The notes under the pieces: generated by a model | The model's input: the letters and a program-made list of their open reading frames with translations, nothing else | Database searches by the model: none | What the model was told of the DNA's origin: nothing | Source: Robertmurraya kyonggiensis | GTDB lineage: Bacteria; Bacillota; Bacilli; Bacillales; Cytobacillaceae | Direction: 5' to 3' | DNA length: 64,000 nucleotides | Assembly: GCF_005116465.1 (NCBI RefSeq) | Contig: NZ_SWBM01000001.1 | Location: 1,488,001-1,552,000, forward strand | Shown: piece after piece, positions 11,801-21,420 of the stretch | Layout of the letters: every line of letters starts with the position of its first letter | Numbering within the stretch: position 1 is the first letter of the stretch | Position numbers and translations under genes: made by a program

Positions 11801-12265
11801 GGAGCACAGCTATGTCTCGCTGATTTTATTAAATCAGTTGATTCAGGTGAAATGGATTATGTCGGATTTTTCGCCGTAACGGCAGGAAAAGGCATCCGCA
11901 AGCAGGCTGATAAACTGAAGGCTGAAGGAAGATTTTTAGAGTCTCATGCGCTACAGGCGCTTGCTCTTGAATCTGCTGAAGGCTTTGCTGAATTGATTCA
12001 TCGTCAAATTCGAGATGCGTGGGGATTCCCAGACCCAATTCAAATGACGATGCAGGAGCGTTTTGCGGCAAAATATCAAGGACAACGTTTCTCTTTCGGT
12101 TACCCAGCTTGTCCTGAGCTTGAAGATCAAACGAAGCTATTTTCACTCATTCATCCTGAAGATATTGGTATTCAATTAACAGAAGGATTTATGATGGAGC
12201 CCGAAGCGTCTGTAACAGCGATGGTATTCGCTCATCCGGAAGCGAGATATTTTAATGTATTATAA
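8825..12265 (+). CDS. metH: Cobalamin-dependent methionine synthase
   Basis: Transfers the methyl group from 5-methyl-THF to homocysteine through methylcobalamin. At 1146 residues all four modules are visible: homocysteine domain (about 1-310; [17 protein letters not shown]), pterin-binding domain (about 330-620; [13 protein letters not shown]), B12 cap and B12-binding domain (about 640-880; [10 protein letters not shown] with cobalt-ligand His about 725) and the SAM-dependent reactivation domain (about 920-1146; [16 protein letters not shown] end). GGGAGG precedes the ATG. Last gene of the S-box operon, followed by a strong terminator. It makes methionine synthesis here B12-dependent; no metE is visible in the window. 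Confidence 0.96.
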   Translation: MSNAILNKELTKKILIMDGAMGTMLQQAELTAEDFGGEQFEGCNEILNITRPDVIESIHLQYLEAGADIIETNTFGATEIVLDEYELGSKAYELNKTAALIARKAADTMSSPSWPRFVAGSMGPTTKTLSVTGGTTFEKLQQSYEEQALGLIDGKVDILLLETSQDLLNVKAGFLGIKAAFKKRNVEIPIILSGTIEPMGTTLAGQSIEAFYISVEHMKPLAIGLNCATGPEFMQDHIRSLSQLSTAAVSCYPNAGLPDEEGNYHETPESLAKKLGGFAAEGWLNIVGGCCGTTPDHIKAIAEEMKRYEPRKPAVLQNHMVSGIDPFIYDDPTLRPIMVGERTNVIGSRKFKRLISEGKFEEAAEVARAQVKGGAHVIDICLADPDRDELEDMENFLKEVTKKIKAPLVIDSTDEKVIEKALSYSQGKAIINSINLEDSEERFESISRLVHQFGAAVVVGTIDEKGMGVSAERKLEIAKRSYDLLVNKYKISPVDIIFDPLVFPVGTGDEQYIGSAKATVDGIRLIKEHFPKTLAILGISNVSFGLPPVGREILNSVFLYHCTQAGLDYAIVNTEKLERFASISKDEVAMAEKLLFETTKESLATFTEFYRDKKKEAKSSIPDMTLEERLSYYVVEGTKEGLIPDLNLALETYPTPLEIINGPLMDGMKEVGRLFNNNELIVAEVLQSAEVMKAAVSHLEPFMEKSDTSSSKGKIILATVKGDVHDIGKNLVDIILGNNGYEVIDLGIKVTPTTLIEAVKKEKPDMIGLSGLLVKSAQQMVLTAHDLKQAGIDIPILVGGAALSRKFTDTKISKEYDGLVLYAKDAMNGLAIANQVQDQEERKVLVEAHKAKLEAAPVVFNYERPATTAVLEKPKVSTSVPVHIPRDTKRHILKSYSLAHIEPYINKQMLIGHHLGVKGKIEQLLQANDEKAHKVNDMVNQLIVEAKEHEWITPSAVYQFFPAQSDGNQIYIYDPENPKRIIEQFDFPRQDRGAQLCLADFIKSVDSGEMDYVGFFAVTAGKGIRKQADKLKAEGRFLESHALQALALESAEGFAELIHRQIRDAWGFPDPIQMTMQERFAAKYQGQRFSFGYPACPELEDQTKLFSLIHPEDIGIQLTEGFMMEPEASVTAMVFAHPEARYFNVL

Positions 12266-12309
12266 ACACTCTATACTCCGAGCTTCTTGCTTTTGAATAC
12301 AAAAAAACT

Positions 12310-12349
12310 AAAAGCCAGAGACGCATTTAGCTGCATCTCTGGCTTTTTT
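12310..12349. terminator. Intrinsic terminator after metH, usable from both sides
   Basis: A hairpin with arms AAAAGCCAGAGA and TCTCTGGCTTTT, followed by T residues on the plus strand and A-rich upstream. It lies between the convergent metH and the histidine kinase gene and can serve both. Confidence 0.9.
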
Positions 12350-12355
12350 ATACTA

Positions 12356-14299
12356 TTATTCTTTTAAAATAGGCAACTGTACCTCTACTGTCGTGCCTTC
12401 CCCTTCCTTACTTCTAATGTTCCATTCCCCATCATGACTTTCAATGATGCTTTTTGAAACCATCACTCCAAGGCCGGTACCTGTGGGTTTAGTCGTGAAA
12501 AAAGGTTTTCCGATATTTTGTAAAATGGATTCAGGAATACCAACACCGCTATCTGTAAAGGAAATGACAATATAATCACATTTCCGCATTGTTTCGATGA
12601 CAATGCTGCCACCTACAACACTAGCTTCAATGGCATTTTTGATAATATTGATAAACACTTGTTTGATTTTATTTTCGACCCCTTTAATCATCACAGAGCT
12701 TAAATTTCGGTCCACCTTTTGTTGTAGCGTGATTCCATGTAAATTAGCTTGAGCACTCATAAGTGTAGTTACATTTTGTATCAATTGGTCCAAACTCACT
12801 TCTCTAAAATCATCATGACCTGGTTTAGCCAATAATAATAACTCACTTACAATTGTATTTATCCGATCAATTTCTTGAATCATTATATTGACATAATCGC
12901 TATCCGTCGAATATTTATATTCGAGTAGCTGTGTGAAACCTTTTAAACTAGTTAAAGGGTTGCGAATCTCATGGGCAATACCCGCAGCTAATTCTCCTAC
13001 TACATTCAGCTTTTCCGATTGTTGAATAAATTCTTCGTTCCTTTTCACTTCCGTCATGTCTCGTATAACAATATGTAGAGAGGCTTTCCCTTCATAAACA
13101 AAAGGAATGATTTTGATTTGAACATCAATCACATCACCATTCACGCAAACCAACTTCTCTTCATACGGAAGAATCGATTCTCCGCGTGCTAACTGATTGT
13201 ATACATTTCTTGCTTTTCCCTGATCAGATGGATGAACAATTTCGAACATGCTTTTTCCGATTAACTCTTCCTTTGAATTGCCCTTCAAAAGCTTTACACC
13301 TGTATCGTTAATAAACGAGATATTTTCGCTTGAAACAGTTCGAACAATAATCGCCTCCGGTGAATTCTCAACGAGTTGACGATATTTTTCTTCACTTTCA
13401 TATAATTGCTTCATTGTTGCTTTTTTTTCATCTATTTCCTTATGTAAATTCCTATTTGTTTTGCTAAGCTCCAATGTTCTTTCTTTCACTAAGCTTTCAA
13501 GCATTTCAAAATAGTGTTTTCTTTCCGTTATGTCACGAATCGTACAAACGAAAATTTTCTCATGTTCAACCTCTGCATCCGCTATGTGAAGTTCAATCGG
13601 AAAGGTCGACTTATTTTTTCGAATAGCCGTCGATTCCACATTCGCCTTTGTTGGAATATCAGTAATTGATAGTTCGAAAAGCATATCGACATTTTTTCCG
13701 ATTATCTCATCGTTAGAATAGCCAAACATCCCTTTTACAGTAGGATTTAAGGATAAAATCGTACCATCTTCTGAAAAAAATACGATTGAATCGATCGAGG
13801 TTTCTCCAATAGCTCGTGACATCGCTTCTTTTTTCTTTAACTCTGTGTAGACATCTTCTAGCTCCTTTGTACGGCTAGCAATTAAATCCTTTTGCTCTAG
13901 GATGAGCTTTTTCTGTAAGTACATCGATATAAAGCCTTCAACCTTACATTTTAACACGATCGGATCAAAGGGCTTGATAATATAATCTATTGCGCCAACT
14001 GAGTAGCCATATAATACATTCTCAACGGTTTGACTCAAAGCCGTGATAAAAATAATAGGTACATCTTTTGATTTTTCTCTTTCACGAATCATTTTTACTG
14101 TTTCAAATCCATTTAATAATGGCATTTGTACATCCATCAAAATAACAGCAAATTCTTCCTTTAACACCCACTTCAATGCTTCTATTCCTGAATTCGCCTT
14201 TATTAGTCGATACTGGGGAGAAGTGAGTACGGCCTCAAGAGCTAATAAATTTTCAGGACGATCGTCAACCATTAAAATATTAACTTGTGTACTTTCCAT
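12356..14299 (-). CDS. Histidine kinase with N-terminal receiver domain and two PAS domains
   Basis: Cytoplasmic signalling protein of about 647 residues with no membrane segment. Domains in order: response-regulator receiver (NILMVDDRPENLLALEAVL, phosphoacceptor Asp in VILMDVQMP), two PAS domains (about 165-280 and 305-430), a dimerisation/phosphoacceptor domain with H-box AHEIRNPLTSLKGF, and an ATPase domain (GTGLGVMVSK). There is no DNA-binding output. An ATG at 14297-14299 has GAGG 6 bases upstream and is my preferred start; GTG at 14309-14311 is possible and would overlap the upstream kinase by 4 bases. It is probably co-transcribed and coupled with that kinase, suggesting a shared phosphorelay. 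The signal and output are unknown. Confidence 0.85.
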   Translation of the reverse strand: MESTQVNILMVDDRPENLLALEAVLTSPQYRLIKANSGIEALKWVLKEEFAVILMDVQMPLLNGFETVKMIREREKSKDVPIIFITALSQTVENVLYGYSVGAIDYIIKPFDPIVLKCKVEGFISMYLQKKLILEQKDLIASRTKELEDVYTELKKKEAMSRAIGETSIDSIVFFSEDGTILSLNPTVKGMFGYSNDEIIGKNVDMLFELSITDIPTKANVESTAIRKNKSTFPIELHIADAEVEHEKIFVCTIRDITERKHYFEMLESLVKERTLELSKTNRNLHKEIDEKKATMKQLYESEEKYRQLVENSPEAIIVRTVSSENISFINDTGVKLLKGNSKEELIGKSMFEIVHPSDQGKARNVYNQLARGESILPYEEKLVCVNGDVIDVQIKIIPFVYEGKASLHIVIRDMTEVKRNEEFIQQSEKLNVVGELAAGIAHEIRNPLTSLKGFTQLLEYKYSTDSDYVNIMIQEIDRINTIVSELLLLAKPGHDDFREVSLDQLIQNVTTLMSAQANLHGITLQQKVDRNLSSVMIKGVENKIKQVFINIIKNAIEASVVGGSIVIETMRKCDYIVISFTDSGVGIPESILQNIGKPFFTTKPTGTGLGVMVSKSIIESHDGEWNIRSKEGEGTTVEVQLPILKE

Positions 14300-14307
14300 C
14301 TCTTTCC

Positions 14308-17019
14308 TCACTCTTCCATAGATTCAGTGTCTAATTGATAAAGCCAAACCTTCATCAATAGAATTAATTGGTCCAAATTCACTGGTTTTGTCATATAATC
14401 AGAGGCTCCTGCTTCAATACATTTGCTTCTGTCTTCACTCATTGCTTTTGCGGTAACAGCAATAATAGGAATATGTTTTAATTCTTCATTTTTACGAATC
14501 TCTCTCATTGCCTCATAACCATCCATTTCTGCCATCATGATGTCCATGAGTACAATATCTATATCTCTATTATTTTCTAAAAATTGGATCCCCTCTATCC
14601 CGTTCTCAGCAAAGGAAACCTTCATCCCCATCGCTTCTAAGACAGTCGTCAACGAAAAAATATTCCTCATATCATCATCAACAATTAAAACATGTTTTTC
14701 TGCAAGTTCATGAACTAGAGTTATATTTGACCCGATTCGAGGTTCTTCAACCACTTGTTGTTGCAAGTCAAACATATCGAATTCTACATTTGGATATGTA
14801 CTGATCACTTCCGCTTCGGATTTAACTGGTAAATAGAAGGTAAAAGTACTCCCTTTTCCCTCCGCGCTCTCTACCGTTATAAATCCCGATAGTAGTCCTG
14901 CCAGTTCTTTGCTAATCGATAAACCAAGGCCAGTACCCCCAAATTGACGACTTGTCGTACCATCGACTTGCTGAAAGGCTTCGAAAATGAGCTCTTGATT
15001 TTGTTTAGAAATTCCAATCCCTGTATCAGCTACAACAAAAGCAATATAATCACCTTGCTGGTGAATTATTCTCTTGACGAACACTCTTACTTTCCCTTTT
15101 ACCGTAAACTTGATGGCATTTGAAAGTAGATTTTTTAGGATTTGATAGACCTTTTGCGTGTCAGTATAAACGAATCCTGGAATATTACTAGCAACCTCAA
15201 CTTTGAATTCAATATTCTTGCGACTGGCTAATGGTTCAAATTGATTGGTAATAAAACTTACCATATCGCCAATCTCCATTTCGTTTCGTTTTATATGAAT
15301 TTTCCCTGATTCAATTTTGGCTAAGTCTAGAATGTCGTTTATAAGATTGAGCAAATCCTTTCCAGCAGCATGAATCGTATTGGCATATTCCTTTTGTTTT
15401 TCTGTCAAATTATTCTCTTTATTCTCGAGCAGAATTTGGGCTAAAATTAATAAACTATTCAATGGTGTACGCAACTCATGAGAAATATTTGCCAAGAATT
15501 CAGTTTTATACTTCGATGTTAACTGAAGCTGCTTAGTTCTTTCTTCGAGTTCCAATTTCGTCACTTCTAAATCTCTCGTTTTTTGCTCTGAATGTTTATA
15601 CTGGTTCTCAAGTTGCTCGTTCATTTTTCGTAATTGCTCTTGCTGAAACTGCATTTCTTCAGATTGCATTCGAAGCTCTTCATTAAGCGCTTGTGATTCT
15701 TCAAGGAGTTTTCTTACCTGCATCTGTTGCATGATCCGATCGATCGTTACTCCAAGCTGGTGCATGGCTTCCATAAGCAATTTTTCGTGAAGTTGCGGGA
15801 ATTCCCTTTTTGTTGCTAATTCCAATACACCAACTACCTCCCCATCTAAATGAATTGGGAAGATAAGAATTTCATTTGGGATACTTTCTCCCATATGAGA
15901 AAAAAATGTTTGAGGTAGACTTCGAACACTCTTGACTCGTCTTAACCTTCCGTCCCTTGCGCATTGACCCACTATTCCTTCTTCCAATTCAACTATGGAT
16001 AAAGGGTTTTCAAAAACTTCATCCGTATAGGAGCAAACCTTCAATAAATAAGGTGTTGAGCGATCGTTTTTAATGATATAAAGTGCACCATAGCACGCAT
16101 CAACCATTGGAATAACTGCTTGAAAGTATTTGTCATCAAGATTATGAATATCATAGATTTCTTGTGCAAGCATTGAAAGTTCGGCAAGTCTCATGGAGAG
16201 CCAATGTTGTTCCTCAACTTCCTCTGTATACTGTCGCTCCATCCGCTCATGTGCTTCAAGTGCAGTTGCCATTTCATTATAGGCCTGTGCGATTTCCCCG
16301 ATTTCATCATTTGATAAATCTTGTAATCTTGGGAGATTCTCGGCACCGTACTGGATGCTTTTCATCACATCCCGAATACTCTGAAATCGAGTTGTAATGT
16401 TTTTTATCACCCATCGGGAGATCCAAAAACCAACGAATAGAGTAATAATGATAGAAACAATTGTTACCTTTACATACATATTATTCGAAGTTTCGGAACT
16501 TTTTAGAGTGTCCTCCATAATTCGCTCTTGAATTGCAATCAAATTTTCAGTTATATTGATGATTTGATTGTCCTGCACAAGAGCAGTTTCATAAACCGAA
16601 GCCACCTTCTCTGTGTTTTCCTCTTCTAAAAGAGCAATAATTTCTTTAATTGATTGCCCATATGCTTCTATTTGCTCATGCATATCAACCAATTTTTGTT
16701 TAGCTTCTTTTACTCTTATAATGGCATCTAATGTATGTAGATCCTGGTATATTTCTGAAATTTCATTTTTAATACTCTGAACTTTTATCTCTTTCTTTTG
16801 ACTGTCACTAGTAGTAATTGCTACATGTAAGTCTTGCTCAACATTCTTAATACCAACCCGAATATGATTCAAAAGCTGGATTTTCAAATAGCGATCTTCA
16901 TAAAGATTATTATTTTCTTCATTTTGATTATGGACAATTCCAACAATAATTCCGAATAAAACAGCTATTACCATGATAATTAAGCTAAATCCAATGTATA
17001 GCCTTGTTGTATACTTCAT
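14308..17019 (-). CDS. Membrane hybrid histidine kinase (HAMP-GAF-HisKA-HATPase-REC)
   Basis: 903-residue hybrid sensor kinase. A membrane segment (about 8-28), an extracytoplasmic helical region (about 30-180) and a second membrane segment (about 182-203) are followed by HAMP (about 205-257), GAF (about 290-430), a coiled coil (about 435-505), HisKA with FLANISHELRTPLNSL, HATPase (GTGLGLSISKELAG) and a C-terminal receiver (HVLIVDDDMRNIFSL, Asp in IVLMDIMM). AAAGGAG precedes the ATG. No HPt domain is visible here, so where the receiver phosphate goes is open. The partner is probably the receiver-kinase encoded just downstream. Such kinases are common in B. cereus-like bacilli with mostly unknown signals. 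Confidence 0.88.
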   Translation of the reverse strand: MKYTTRLYIGFSLIIMVIAVLFGIIVGIVHNQNEENNNLYEDRYLKIQLLNHIRVGIKNVEQDLHVAITTSDSQKKEIKVQSIKNEISEIYQDLHTLDAIIRVKEAKQKLVDMHEQIEAYGQSIKEIIALLEEENTEKVASVYETALVQDNQIINITENLIAIQERIMEDTLKSSETSNNMYVKVTIVSIIITLFVGFWISRWVIKNITTRFQSIRDVMKSIQYGAENLPRLQDLSNDEIGEIAQAYNEMATALEAHERMERQYTEEVEEQHWLSMRLAELSMLAQEIYDIHNLDDKYFQAVIPMVDACYGALYIIKNDRSTPYLLKVCSYTDEVFENPLSIVELEEGIVGQCARDGRLRRVKSVRSLPQTFFSHMGESIPNEILIFPIHLDGEVVGVLELATKREFPQLHEKLLMEAMHQLGVTIDRIMQQMQVRKLLEESQALNEELRMQSEEMQFQQEQLRKMNEQLENQYKHSEQKTRDLEVTKLELEERTKQLQLTSKYKTEFLANISHELRTPLNSLLILAQILLENKENNLTEKQKEYANTIHAAGKDLLNLINDILDLAKIESGKIHIKRNEMEIGDMVSFITNQFEPLASRKNIEFKVEVASNIPGFVYTDTQKVYQILKNLLSNAIKFTVKGKVRVFVKRIIHQQGDYIAFVVADTGIGISKQNQELIFEAFQQVDGTTSRQFGGTGLGLSISKELAGLLSGFITVESAEGKGSTFTFYLPVKSEAEVISTYPNVEFDMFDLQQQVVEEPRIGSNITLVHELAEKHVLIVDDDMRNIFSLTTVLEAMGMKVSFAENGIEGIQFLENNRDIDIVLMDIMMAEMDGYEAMREIRKNEELKHIPIIAVTAKAMSEDRSKCIEAGASDYMTKPVNLDQLILLMKVWLYQLDTESMEE

Positions 17020-17226
17020 CTATTAAGCTCCTTTATCCATCATAGTTTTCACTATCTATTTCTAGTAAACCATATTTTACTAGCTTTATTAAGATAAAAT
17101 GTCGAATTTTAATAAAAAGGTACTTAGCTACTGCTTACAAGGCTTGTTCATTCATTCTCGTTCCTTTCAAACACTTTCAAAACCCCCTTCGGAAACGGTA
17201 TGTTGTGACTATAATTTCGAAATTAA

Positions 17227-17264
17227 AAAAGCCAAGAATTTCGTACAATCCCAGGCTTTTGAAC
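17227..17264 (-). terminator. Probable terminator after the YeiH-family gene
   Basis: On the minus strand AAAAGCC and GGCTTTT form a stem with a loop of about 20 bases, followed by TTTAATTT. It lies just beyond the stop of the gene ending at 17269. The rest of 17020-17226 shows no convincing gene. Confidence 0.6.
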
Positions 17265-17268
17265 ATCT

Positions 17269-18282
17269 TCAATTTATTAGATAGATTATAAATAAACTAA
17301 TCAACGAAACTGTAATAGAGGCAAATAAACCTGTTAAGAATGGTTTGATGCCAATTTTGGCAAAGCCCTTTAAATTCACCTGCATCCCGACAGCTGCCAT
17401 AACCATAATAATAAAAAATTTGGCTATGTCATTGCTGAACTCCTGCACACTAACTGGAATCAAACCAATCGAATTAAGGATACTCATGACTAAGAACCAT
17501 ACGATGAACCAAGGAAATGCTTCTTTTAGTGATTGCTGAATACTTCCCTTTTTCCGATTATTCATTAGAAATGGCAGGATAATTATAACTGGCAATAAAA
17601 AGAGAGTTCTTGCTAGTTTGACTGTTGTAGCAATTTCTCCGGCTTCATTACTATAAGCAAGTCCGACCGCAACGGCAGATGATGTGTCATGTACGGCAGT
17701 ACCTGTCCAAATCCCAAAGGATAGATCATCCAACTGAAATAGATGACCCACAACTGGATAAATAAAGAAGGCAATTAAATTGAAAAAGACAATCGTTGAA
17801 ATGGCATAGGCTGTTTCATCATCCTTCGCTTCTAATACACCTTTCACACATGAGATAGCAGTGGCACCACAAATGCTTGTTCCTACCCCGATCATCAATG
17901 TTAATTTTCGATTTAGCTTCAATAATTTTCCAAACCAGAACGTTAGTCCAATGCCCAAAATGACGGAAATAAAAACGACTAGAATGGATTGTTGACCCAC
18001 TTTAATAATAGTAGTAAGATTCAAACTGGCACCCAGAAAAATGACTGCGAGTTTTAGCAAATCCTTTATGACAAAGCTTAATCCAGAATCGAAAGCAGGC
18101 TTTATTCCGACTGTATTTTTAAGAACGATACCAATAATAATGGCAAAAAGGATTCCTCCAATTAGCGGGAATAGCCCTCCCAGAAATTGAGCAAGGATGG
18201 CAATAGCCACAACTAGAATGATACCATTGGCTCGTTTTGACCATGATGTAAGTGCATCTCGTTGAGTAATCAATTGTTTCAC
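17269..18282 (-). CDS. YeiH-family (UPF0324) putative sulfate/anion exporter
   Basis: Polytopic membrane protein of 337 residues with about ten hydrophobic segments. It carries YeiH-family signatures: GLFPLIGGILFAIIIGIV, LAVIFLGASLN, GTSICGATAI and IWTGTAVHDTSSAVAVG. Members are proposed to export sulfate, but this is poorly tested. It lies downstream of a sulfonate-type ABC importer in the same orientation but behind a terminator, so it probably has its own promoter. The start is uncertain: GTG at 18282 has AGAGGAG only 2 bases away, and a TTG at 18273 would give a spacing of about 10. Confidence 0.82.
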   Translation of the reverse strand: MKQLITQRDALTSWSKRANGIILVVAIAILAQFLGGLFPLIGGILFAIIIGIVLKNTVGIKPAFDSGLSFVIKDLLKLAVIFLGASLNLTTIIKVGQQSILVVFISVILGIGLTFWFGKLLKLNRKLTLMIGVGTSICGATAISCVKGVLEAKDDETAYAISTIVFFNLIAFFIYPVVGHLFQLDDLSFGIWTGTAVHDTSSAVAVGLAYSNEAGEIATTVKLARTLFLLPVIIILPFLMNNRKKGSIQQSLKEAFPWFIVWFLVMSILNSIGLIPVSVQEFSNDIAKFFIIMVMAAVGMQVNLKGFAKIGIKPFLTGLFASITVSLISLFIIYLIN

Positions 18283-18335
18283 TTCTCCTCTATCTTAATA
18301 AGATTAGGAGCAATTTTTCATAAATCATGTAGAAT

Positions 18336-18418
18336 AGTCAATTTCATAAGTTAAAAACGAACCTGATAAAATTTTCTAAGTTAGCTTCATCGTTTCTTCG
18401 TATATTGTGAAATTGACT
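18336..18418. repeat. Separated 11-bp inverted repeat upstream of the YeiH-family gene
   Basis: AGTCAATTTCA (18336-18346) and its exact complement TGAAATTGACT (18408-18418) are 61 bases apart in the 307-base gap between the two genes. Each arm contains an outward TTGACT. It could be a pair of regulator sites or chance in A/T-rich DNA. Nothing else apart from the ABC-operon terminator is clear in this gap. Confidence 0.35.
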
Positions 18419-18534
18419 CAGATAAAAAATCGCACAATAGAGTTGATTCTACATAAAAAACAAATTACTTGCAAACATTTCGTCTTATCCTTAAATGATA
18501 ATGAGGTAGAGCTTTAAAGATTAACATTTAAAGA

Positions 18535-18580
18535 ACACACAAAAAAGAGTATCAACTGATACCCTTCTTTGTGTGTTTGC
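18535..18580 (-). terminator. Terminator of the sulfonate-type ABC operon
   Basis: A long near-perfect hairpin (arms AACACACAAA..AAGNGTATCA and TGATACNCTT..TTTGTGTGTT) lies just after the substrate-binding protein gene. On the minus strand the second arm reads into a TTTTTT run. Confidence 0.85.
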
Positions 18581-18589
18581 TATAAATGA

Positions 18590-19609
18590 TTAACGGCTCG
18601 CTGTTTCTGTACCGATAAATTGAAGGTCGATAAATTCTTTAAAGTCTGGTTTTTCCTTTAAGAATTTTAACGCGTAAGAGCTATCAGAAAATGCTTGAAT
18701 TGCCTCTTGGTCTACTTCATACGTGAAACCAATACGGTCCCAAGCTAAATCTACAACTTCTTTAGCTAACTCTTGACCAGTAGTGATTTCAATATCCTTG
18801 ATTGTTATTTCTTTTGCTTCTTCAGGATTTGCATTAATGAAATCAACCGCTTCTTTATGTGCTTTTACGATTTTGTCGATTGTATCTTTGTTATTATCAA
18901 TCATTTCACCACTTGCAACTAAAATAGATGCAGGTAATGTTTCACCAAAAGAAATTTCATTCCAAGGAATGACCACTTCAGCACCTGTTTCCAATTGGAT
19001 TTGTGCTGCCCAAGGTTCTGGAGCTACCGCAATGTCAATTTTTCCAGCTTGAAGCATAGCAGAATACTGAGCTGCATTTCCAGTTAAGTGCTTCATCGTA
19101 CCACCAATACGTTCTGAAGTGATACCAAGGTCCTCTAAGTACGTTTCATACTGAACATCGTGTGTACATCCAACAGCTGGCGTAATAAATGTTTTACCTG
19201 CTAAATCTTCTACAGAATTAATGCCACTACCTGCTCTTGCTAATACAACTGTACCTCCAGTTGATGCACCCGCAATTACACGAACATCTGCACCAGTAGA
19301 ATAGTTGTTCATCGCTGGACCAGGTCCTACTAAACCAGCATCAATTTCTCCTGTTTTTAATGCTGTCATAAATGCAGAACCATCTGCAAAAGTTTTGTAC
19401 TCAACAGTAGTCCCATCGCCCAATTCCTTTTGGAAGTAACCTTTATCTTTTGCAACCATCGCTGGTACGTGGTTAATATTCGGAAAATAACCAATGACTA
19501 CTTTTTCCTTGCCGTCTTTTTTACCTGAAGCAGAATCAGCGCCACAGCCTGCTAAAATGCCAGCGAATAACATAAAAATAATTGCTAAAAATAATGATTT
19601 TTTCTTCAT
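18590..19609 (-). CDS. ABC transporter substrate-binding lipoprotein, sulfonate/nitrate/taurine type
   Basis: Extracytoplasmic solute-binding lipoprotein of about 339 residues. A signal peptide ends in the lipobox LAGC, followed by an SsuA/TauA/NrtA-like fold (VIGYFPNINHVPAMVAKDKGYF, DAGLVGPGPAM, APEPWAAQ). I chose the ATG at 19607-19609, which has GGGGAG about 6 bases upstream; an ATG at 19624 lies before that site. Third gene of an ATPase-permease-binding protein operon. The substrate is likely an aliphatic sulfonate or related anion; sequence alone does not separate sulfonate, taurine and nitrate. Confidence 0.88.
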   Translation of the reverse strand: MKKKSLFLAIIFMLFAGILAGCGADSASGKKDGKEKVVIGYFPNINHVPAMVAKDKGYFQKELGDGTTVEYKTFADGSAFMTALKTGEIDAGLVGPGPAMNNYSTGADVRVIAGASTGGTVVLARAGSGINSVEDLAGKTFITPAVGCTHDVQYETYLEDLGITSERIGGTMKHLTGNAAQYSAMLQAGKIDIAVAPEPWAAQIQLETGAEVVIPWNEISFGETLPASILVASGEMIDNNKDTIDKIVKAHKEAVDFINANPEEAKEITIKDIEITTGQELAKEVVDLAWDRIGFTYEVDQEAIQAFSDSSYALKFLKEKPDFKEFIDLQFIGTETASR

Positions 19610-19628
19610 TTTCTTCTCCCCCATATTT

Positions 19629-20384
19629 CTATGATTCTAGTCCCCATCTTCTAGTGACTGATTTTTCAACACGATTAAAAATAAACTGGTCTACTACTGA
19701 ACCAATGACACCGATGATGACGATTACGCCGATAACAAGGCTCATATCTCCAAAATCTGATGCATATTGAAGTGTGTAACCTAGACCTGGTCCTGTACTT
19801 AATAGCTCCCCAGCCATCAAAGCTCGCCACGCAAATGCCCAAGCAAGTCGAGCACCTGTCACAACATATGGAATTGATGCTGGAAATACCACTCTTATGA
19901 ATAAGTCAATCCCCTTTGAACCCATTGTTTGTGCCGCTTGGATATATAATGGCGAAACATTTTTTATTCCCATTCTCATATTTAAGGTCATAACAAATGT
20001 TCCACCAAGAACCACCACGAAAATAACGGATACTTCATTCATTCCAAACCACATAATCGCTAGCGGCAACCAAACAATACTTGGCACACTTTGTAAGGCT
20101 AATATTAGAGAGCCAATTGTATCATCTGCATATTTAGATTTCGCTAGAAGAATCCCGATTAAAGAACCTAAAACCAATGAAATTCCTAATCCAATAAATA
20201 AGCGCTTAAAGCTGGCAACCAAGTCATAAATCAGTGTTTTATCCCCAAAGCCCTGTATCAACGCTTCTAACACCATTGAAGGTGATGGAAGAATAATTGG
20301 CATCCAAAGCTCAAGTCTTGAACCAAGCTCCCATAAGAAAACCACTACTATAAAGAAAATGACTTGTCTGATGAATTTTTTCAT
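19629..20384 (-). CDS. ABC transporter permease, sulfonate/nitrate/taurine type
   Basis: Inner-membrane permease of 251 residues with about six hydrophobic segments. It has the binding-protein-dependent transport signature (AAQTMGSKGIDLFIRVVFPASIPYVVTGARLA) that docks the ATPase. It overlaps the ATPase gene by 4 bases at its start (ATGA) and is followed 19 bases later by the binding-protein gene. SsuC/TauC-like in length and sequence. Confidence 0.9.
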   Translation of the reverse strand: MKKFIRQVIFFIVVVFLWELGSRLELWMPIILPSPSMVLEALIQGFGDKTLIYDLVASFKRLFIGLGISLVLGSLIGILLAKSKYADDTIGSLILALQSVPSIVWLPLAIMWFGMNEVSVIFVVVLGGTFVMTLNMRMGIKNVSPLYIQAAQTMGSKGIDLFIRVVFPASIPYVVTGARLAWAFAWRALMAGELLSTGPGLGYTLQYASDFGDMSLVIGVIVIIGVIGSVVDQFIFNRVEKSVTRRWGLES

Positions 20385-21157
20385 ACGGCTAGTTCCTCAC
20401 TTACAACTTTGTCAATTTCCTTCTTTAAGAAGCTCATAATGTAATCCTCAAGCTCGATCATTTCTTGTTTATGCTCTTCTCTTGGTCTTGGGATATCGAC
20501 TTTGATGTCCTGTAGGATGATTCCTGGTTTCGTCCCCATCACTATGATTCGATCTGATAGTTTAATAGATTCAGATATACTATGAGTAACAAAGAGAATC
20601 GTTTTTTTCGTTTCTGTCCAAATCGTTTCAAGCTGCGTATGTAGTCGCGAACGCGTTTGCTCATCTAAAGCACCGAATGGTTCATCCATTAACAAAGTTT
20701 CAGGATTCATCGCTAAGGCTCTCGCAATCGCTACACGCTGTTGCATACCTCCTGAAAGCTCGTGAGGATAATGGTCTGTGTATTTTCCTAATTGGACCAT
20801 TTGTAAATATTTTTTCGCAGTTTCTATTGCTTCTTTCTTGGACATCTCTTTCTTCAATGGAAAAGTGACGTTTTCGATTACGTTCAACCACGGGAAAAGA
20901 GCTGCCTGCTGAAAGACCATTCCTCGGTCTTTTCCTGGCTTTGTTACCTTTGTATCATTGACGTAAATTTCCCCTTCAGTCGCTTTCGTCAACCCTGCAA
21001 CAATATTTAACAACGTTGACTTCCCGCACCCAGATGGGCCAAGAATGGAAATAAACTCACCTTTGTCAATCAATAAATTAATGTCCTTCAAGATATCGAC
21101 AGGCTGATTTTCTTTATTTAAAAATTGTTTATTTATATGATTAATCTCGATAAACAT
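20381..21157 (-). CDS. ABC transporter ATP-binding protein, sulfonate/nitrate/taurine type
   Basis: ATPase of 258 residues powering the adjacent importer. Walker A is GPSGCGKST (about 41-49), the signature is LSGGMQQR, Walker B is LLMDEPFGALD, and the switch histidine follows in THS. Similar to SsuB/TauB/NrtD. ATG has AGGTG about 8 bases upstream. First gene of the operon. The 263-base gap to the divergent germination operon is A/T-rich; I see no riboswitch in it. Confidence 0.92.
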   Translation of the reverse strand: MFIEINHINKQFLNKENQPVDILKDINLLIDKGEFISILGPSGCGKSTLLNIVAGLTKATEGEIYVNDTKVTKPGKDRGMVFQQAALFPWLNVIENVTFPLKKEMSKKEAIETAKKYLQMVQLGKYTDHYPHELSGGMQQRVAIARALAMNPETLLMDEPFGALDEQTRSRLHTQLETIWTETKKTILFVTHSISESIKLSDRIIVMGTKPGIILQDIKVDIPRPREEHKQEMIELEDYIMSFLKKEIDKVVSEELAV

Positions 21158-21420
21158 CTATACACACCTATCTCATAATTCTTATCATAATACTCGGAAT
21201 ACATGGTTTTAATTATAGGTTATTTGGTCCTAATGTCAATATAAACTATTAAATCCTACACAAAAATTTGCCCTCTCATTTCATTACAGTTCACTGACTT
21301 GTATCCACTTCCATATGAATAGAGCCCAGCAGTCATTATTAAAATATTTTTATGTATGCATATCTATCAATTGAAAGGTTAAACTATCATAGGAAAAAGC
21401 GGAAATTAAGGTGGTCTTCG

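Noticed and set aside
17099-17284. Open frame of 61 codons between the hybrid kinase and the YeiH-type gene
   Set aside because: No ribosome site, crosses the terminator of the YeiH gene and has no protein-like pattern.
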